A DNA stretch of 7,526 nt from DATMBL01 sp035559295. Lineage in GTDB: Bacteria; Desulfobacterota; Binatia; UBA9968. The translations under genes and the position numbers were made by a program. Position 1 is the first letter of the stretch. Each line of letters begins with the position of its first letter. Shown one piece after another: positions 5,696-7,526 of this stretch. The notes under the pieces were generated by a model. It did no database searches. It had not been told where the DNA came from and saw only the letters and a list, made by a program, of their open reading frames with translations. Location: positions 1 through 7,526 of the forward strand of contig DATMBL010000067.1 of assembly GCA_035559295.1 (NCBI GenBank), read 5' to 3'.

Positions 5696-7057
5696 CTAAG
5701 ATCCCGGGGGAATATTCTGGTTTAGATGGAATAGATTCGCCGGGTCGTACTTGGCTTTGAGCGCACGCAGGCGCTGATAGTTGGGGCCGTACGCTGCCTC
5801 CACGGCGTCCTCGCCTTCATCTTCTCCCAGATAATTGACGTAGCGGCCAGATGCGAAGTGCGGCCGCATGGCATCATACGATTCGCGCGCCCAGGCGATA
5901 TTCCGCGCGTTCTCGGCAGGATCGAGCCACTGCGATACGACGAGCAGCTGATATCCTTCGCGTCGATGGGGGAAGGCCGTGTCGCTAACTCCGATCCGCG
6001 CCGCCGCGCCATGAATGTGCTCCAACACCAACGCACTCATCGGCGAGGGGCATCCAGCAAATTGGGAAATCAGTGTGTCAATAGACTGATCGTTTAGTTC
6101 TCCGATCAAGCTCGATTTCCAGTAGTTGAGCGCGCCGCGCGGGAACCCAGCGTCCAGCATCGTGTTGGTTGCCTCGTAAGTTGCGGGGCCGATGGTATCC
6201 ATCACCGGCACGCCGAATTTTTTAACCGGTCGCAGGGCAGCCTCGCCCTCGCCCGGCGAACCGCAGTGACACGCGAGGATAACTGCCAGCCGAGCGCCGT
6301 CGGGCGCATGCAGCAGGCCGGCAAAGATGGTCAGATCATCGGATAGCGCGGATGTGATCTCGCGAAAAAACTTGAGCACGTCGCGAGCCCGTTCAAACGG
6401 AAAGGCCGTGAGCCCGCTCGTGACTAGACCCACAGGATGTAAACGGTACTCGAACCGCGAGACCACCCCGAAGTTGCCGCCCCCGCCGCGCAGCGCCCAG
6501 AAGAGGTCGCCGTTCTCGTCATTGCTCGCGCGTATGACTTCACCGGAAGCGGTGACCACCTCCGCCGATAGCAGATTATCCATGGCGAGGCCATGCTTCG
6601 CCATGAGCCATCCGAGACCGCCACCGAGCGTCAAACCTGCGATGCCAGTCGTGGAGATCACGCCGCCGGTTGTGGCGAGGCCGTGCAACTGGGTCTCGCG
6701 ATTGAATTCGCGCCAGGTGACTCCGCCCTGAGCGCGCGCGGTGCGACGGACTGGATCGACCTGAACGCCTTTCATAAGCGAGAGATCGAGCATCAGCCCC
6801 CCGTCACAGACGGCCCTGCCGGCAACATTATGACCGCCGCCACGCACAGCCAACTCCAGGCCACGCGCGCGCGCGAAGTTCACAGCGTCTGCGATGTCGG
6901 CGGTGTTTAGGCAGCGGGCAATCAGCGCCGGGCGGCGGTCGATCATGCCGTTGTGAATCCGCCGCGCGTTATCGTAGCCGGAGTCACCGGCCTGTAAGAG
7001 CACGCCTGAAAACCGCGCGGACAGATCGGCTAGATGTGCCTGATCAAGTGAAGTCAT
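5696..7057 (-). CDS. FAD-binding oxidoreductase, PCMH domain with BBE C-terminus (berberine-bridge-enzyme-like)
   Basis: With the start at 7057 the protein has 453 residues, typical for bacterial BBE-like oxidases. The N-terminal FAD (PCMH) domain shows LAVRGGGHNVAG, with H76 the expected 8-alpha-histidyl FAD attachment site, then TTGIAGLTLGGGLGWL (136-151) and LFWALRGGGGNFGVV (185-199). The C-terminal BBE segment is YVNYLGEDEGED...YDPANLFHLNQNIPP. The cysteine that gives a second covalent FAD bond in glucooligosaccharide oxidase/BBE is not seen: the matching stretch GGVISTTG has none, so a single covalent link is predicted. Such enzymes oxidise sugars, alcohols or ring C-N/C-C bonds using O2. 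The longer frame to 7159 is rejected because GGAGGA (7064-7069) lies six bases before ATG 7057 and the extra 34 residues look non-coding. There is no signal peptide. The substrate is unknown. Confidence 0.9.
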   Translation of the reverse strand: MTSLDQAHLADLSARFSGVLLQAGDSGYDNARRIHNGMIDRRPALIARCLNTADIADAVNFARARGLELAVRGGGHNVAGRAVCDGGLMLDLSLMKGVQVDPVRRTARAQGGVTWREFNRETQLHGLATTGGVISTTGIAGLTLGGGLGWLMAKHGLAMDNLLSAEVVTASGEVIRASNDENGDLFWALRGGGGNFGVVSRFEYRLHPVGLVTSGLTAFPFERARDVLKFFREITSALSDDLTIFAGLLHAPDGARLAVILACHCGSPGEGEAALRPVKKFGVPVMDTIGPATYEATNTMLDAGFPRGALNYWKSSLIGELNDQSIDTLISQFAGCPSPMSALVLEHIHGAAARIGVSDTAFPHRREGYQLLVVSQWLDPAENARNIAWARESYDAMRPHFASGRYVNYLGEDEGEDAVEAAYGPNYQRLRALKAKYDPANLFHLNQNIPPGS

Positions 7058-7063
7058 CAAAGT

Positions 7064-7069
7064 TCCTCC
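7064..7069 (-). promoter_or_regulatory. Shine-Dalgarno sequence deciding the start of the FAD oxidoreductase
   Basis: GGAGGA on the minus strand is six bases ahead of ATG 7057. It decides for this start over the in-frame GTG/ATG-type start at 7159. The gap from here to 7233 has no convincing promoter or terminator; only a small hairpin CGAGG-a-CCTCG (7111-7121) and a GAATTGCGGAATTC direct repeat (7203-7216) were noticed. Confidence 0.75.
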
Positions 7070-7233
7070 GGCTGCTGTTTCGGTCGGTGTTAAATCGAGG
7101 ACAGTGCACGCGAGGACCTCGACCAGCAGATTGACAGAACGAAGAGCGGATCGACCCAAGCCAGCTCAATTACGAGGCTTAAGTATTCTCAAGAGGTCGA
7201 CGGAATTGCGGAATTCGGATTGTGCTGGCTTAC

Positions 7234-7526
7234 TTACTCAAGAACCGATTTCTTATATTCCGTCCGGATCTCGGATTGCAAGCGTCCCAAGCGATAGCTC
7301 TGCCAGTCGATGAACTTGCCGCATTCGGCCAGGGTCGGGTGGACGGATTGGATTTTGCGCCAAATCTCTTGGCAAATGAAGCGGTAGTCGGGATGGCCCT
7401 GCGGCATCGTGCGAAGCTCCACCATGTGCAGCGCCTCGCGCAGGTTGATTTTCATGTACCAGCGGATCTTGTAGGCGAACGGCACCACGTACGCGGCTTC
7501 GCACGGCAGATCGCGATGAATTCGCT
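7234..7526 (-). CDS. thyX: Flavin-dependent thymidylate synthase ThyX, C-terminal part
   Basis: The frame runs off the right edge: residues before the GTG at 7488 read RIHRDLPCEAAYV, so the visible ~97 residues are the C-terminus. VVPFAYKIRWYMKINLREA, then HMVELRTMPQGHPDYRFIC and IWRKIQSVHPTLAECGKFID, match the C-terminal helices of a ThyX branch with an LRE...ELRT..QGHPDYR pattern. ThyX makes dTMP from dUMP using FAD, NADPH and methylene-tetrahydrofolate. The diagnostic RHRxxSxNExSxR motif would be outside the window, so the call rests on the C-terminal pattern alone. It is followed on the same strand, after a 176-base gap, by the FAD oxidoreductase, with which it has no obvious functional tie. 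Confidence 0.7.
   Translation of the reverse strand, partial: RIHRDLPCEAAYVVPFAYKIRWYMKINLREALHMVELRTMPQGHPDYRFICQEIWRKIQSVHPTLAECGKFIDWQSYRLGRLQSEIRTEYKKSVLE

Noticed and set aside
7058..7159. 34-residue N-terminal extension of the FAD oxidoreductase
   Set aside because: The internal ATG at 7057 has GGAGGA at good spacing, and the extension shows no signal-peptide or domain character.

Overview
The base composition is high to moderate in GC: one line inside the TPP-enzyme gene (2101-2160) counts 38/60 G+C. Several traits suggest an uncultured environmental bacterium of the Rokubacteria / Binatia / deltaproteobacterial kind. These are an orphan NMT1-type solute-binding protein beside an amidohydrolase-2 gene and a TPP enzyme, a heme-oxygenase-fold diiron-type protein, a ThyX with a PQGHPDYR-type C-terminus, a decayed zinc-ribbon cyclase/ATPase, and short 'word' repeats in the gene gaps. 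This placement is inference; no rRNA or marker gene is present in full.

Layout. At the left edge is the 3' end of a plus-strand gene (heme-oxygenase-fold, TenA/PqqC-like). Everything else runs on the minus strand. From 4468 down to 460 lies a probable three-gene operon: amidohydrolase-2, then a TPP-dependent decarboxylase/synthase-type enzyme, then a secreted ABC-type substrate-binding protein. It converges on the plus-strand gene, and the convergent gap holds a 12-bp perfect inverted repeat. From 4624 to 5194 lies a lower-GC two-gene cassette (line 4621-4680 counts 27/60 G+C): a 64-residue basic protein overlapping a retropepsin-like aspartic protease that starts with TTG. Directly upstream (5216-5679) is the wreck of a zinc-ribbon/class III adenylate cyclase/AAA-ATPase gene, broken by several frameshifts and a large internal deletion. 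It is followed upstream by an intact FAD-linked BBE-type oxidoreductase (5696-7057) and the 3' end of a flavin-dependent thymidylate synthase (from 7234 off the right edge).

How the genes may work together. The amidohydrolase, TPP enzyme and binding protein look like a small catabolic or uptake unit acting on an unknown organic acid or aromatic-type compound; no permease or ATPase is in view. The 64-aa gene and the protease appear translationally coupled and are the best candidate here for an uncharacterised system. The most unusual non-coding signals are short-period repeats at the gene junctions of the operon: an inverted pair of heptamer arrays (3297-3380), an octamer array carrying Shine-Dalgarno-like cores (1484-1512), and an inverted heptamer pair (371-436). 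An imperfect dyad (4488-4559) also covers the probable operon promoter. No tRNA, rRNA, CRISPR array, insertion sequence or complete mobile element was found.
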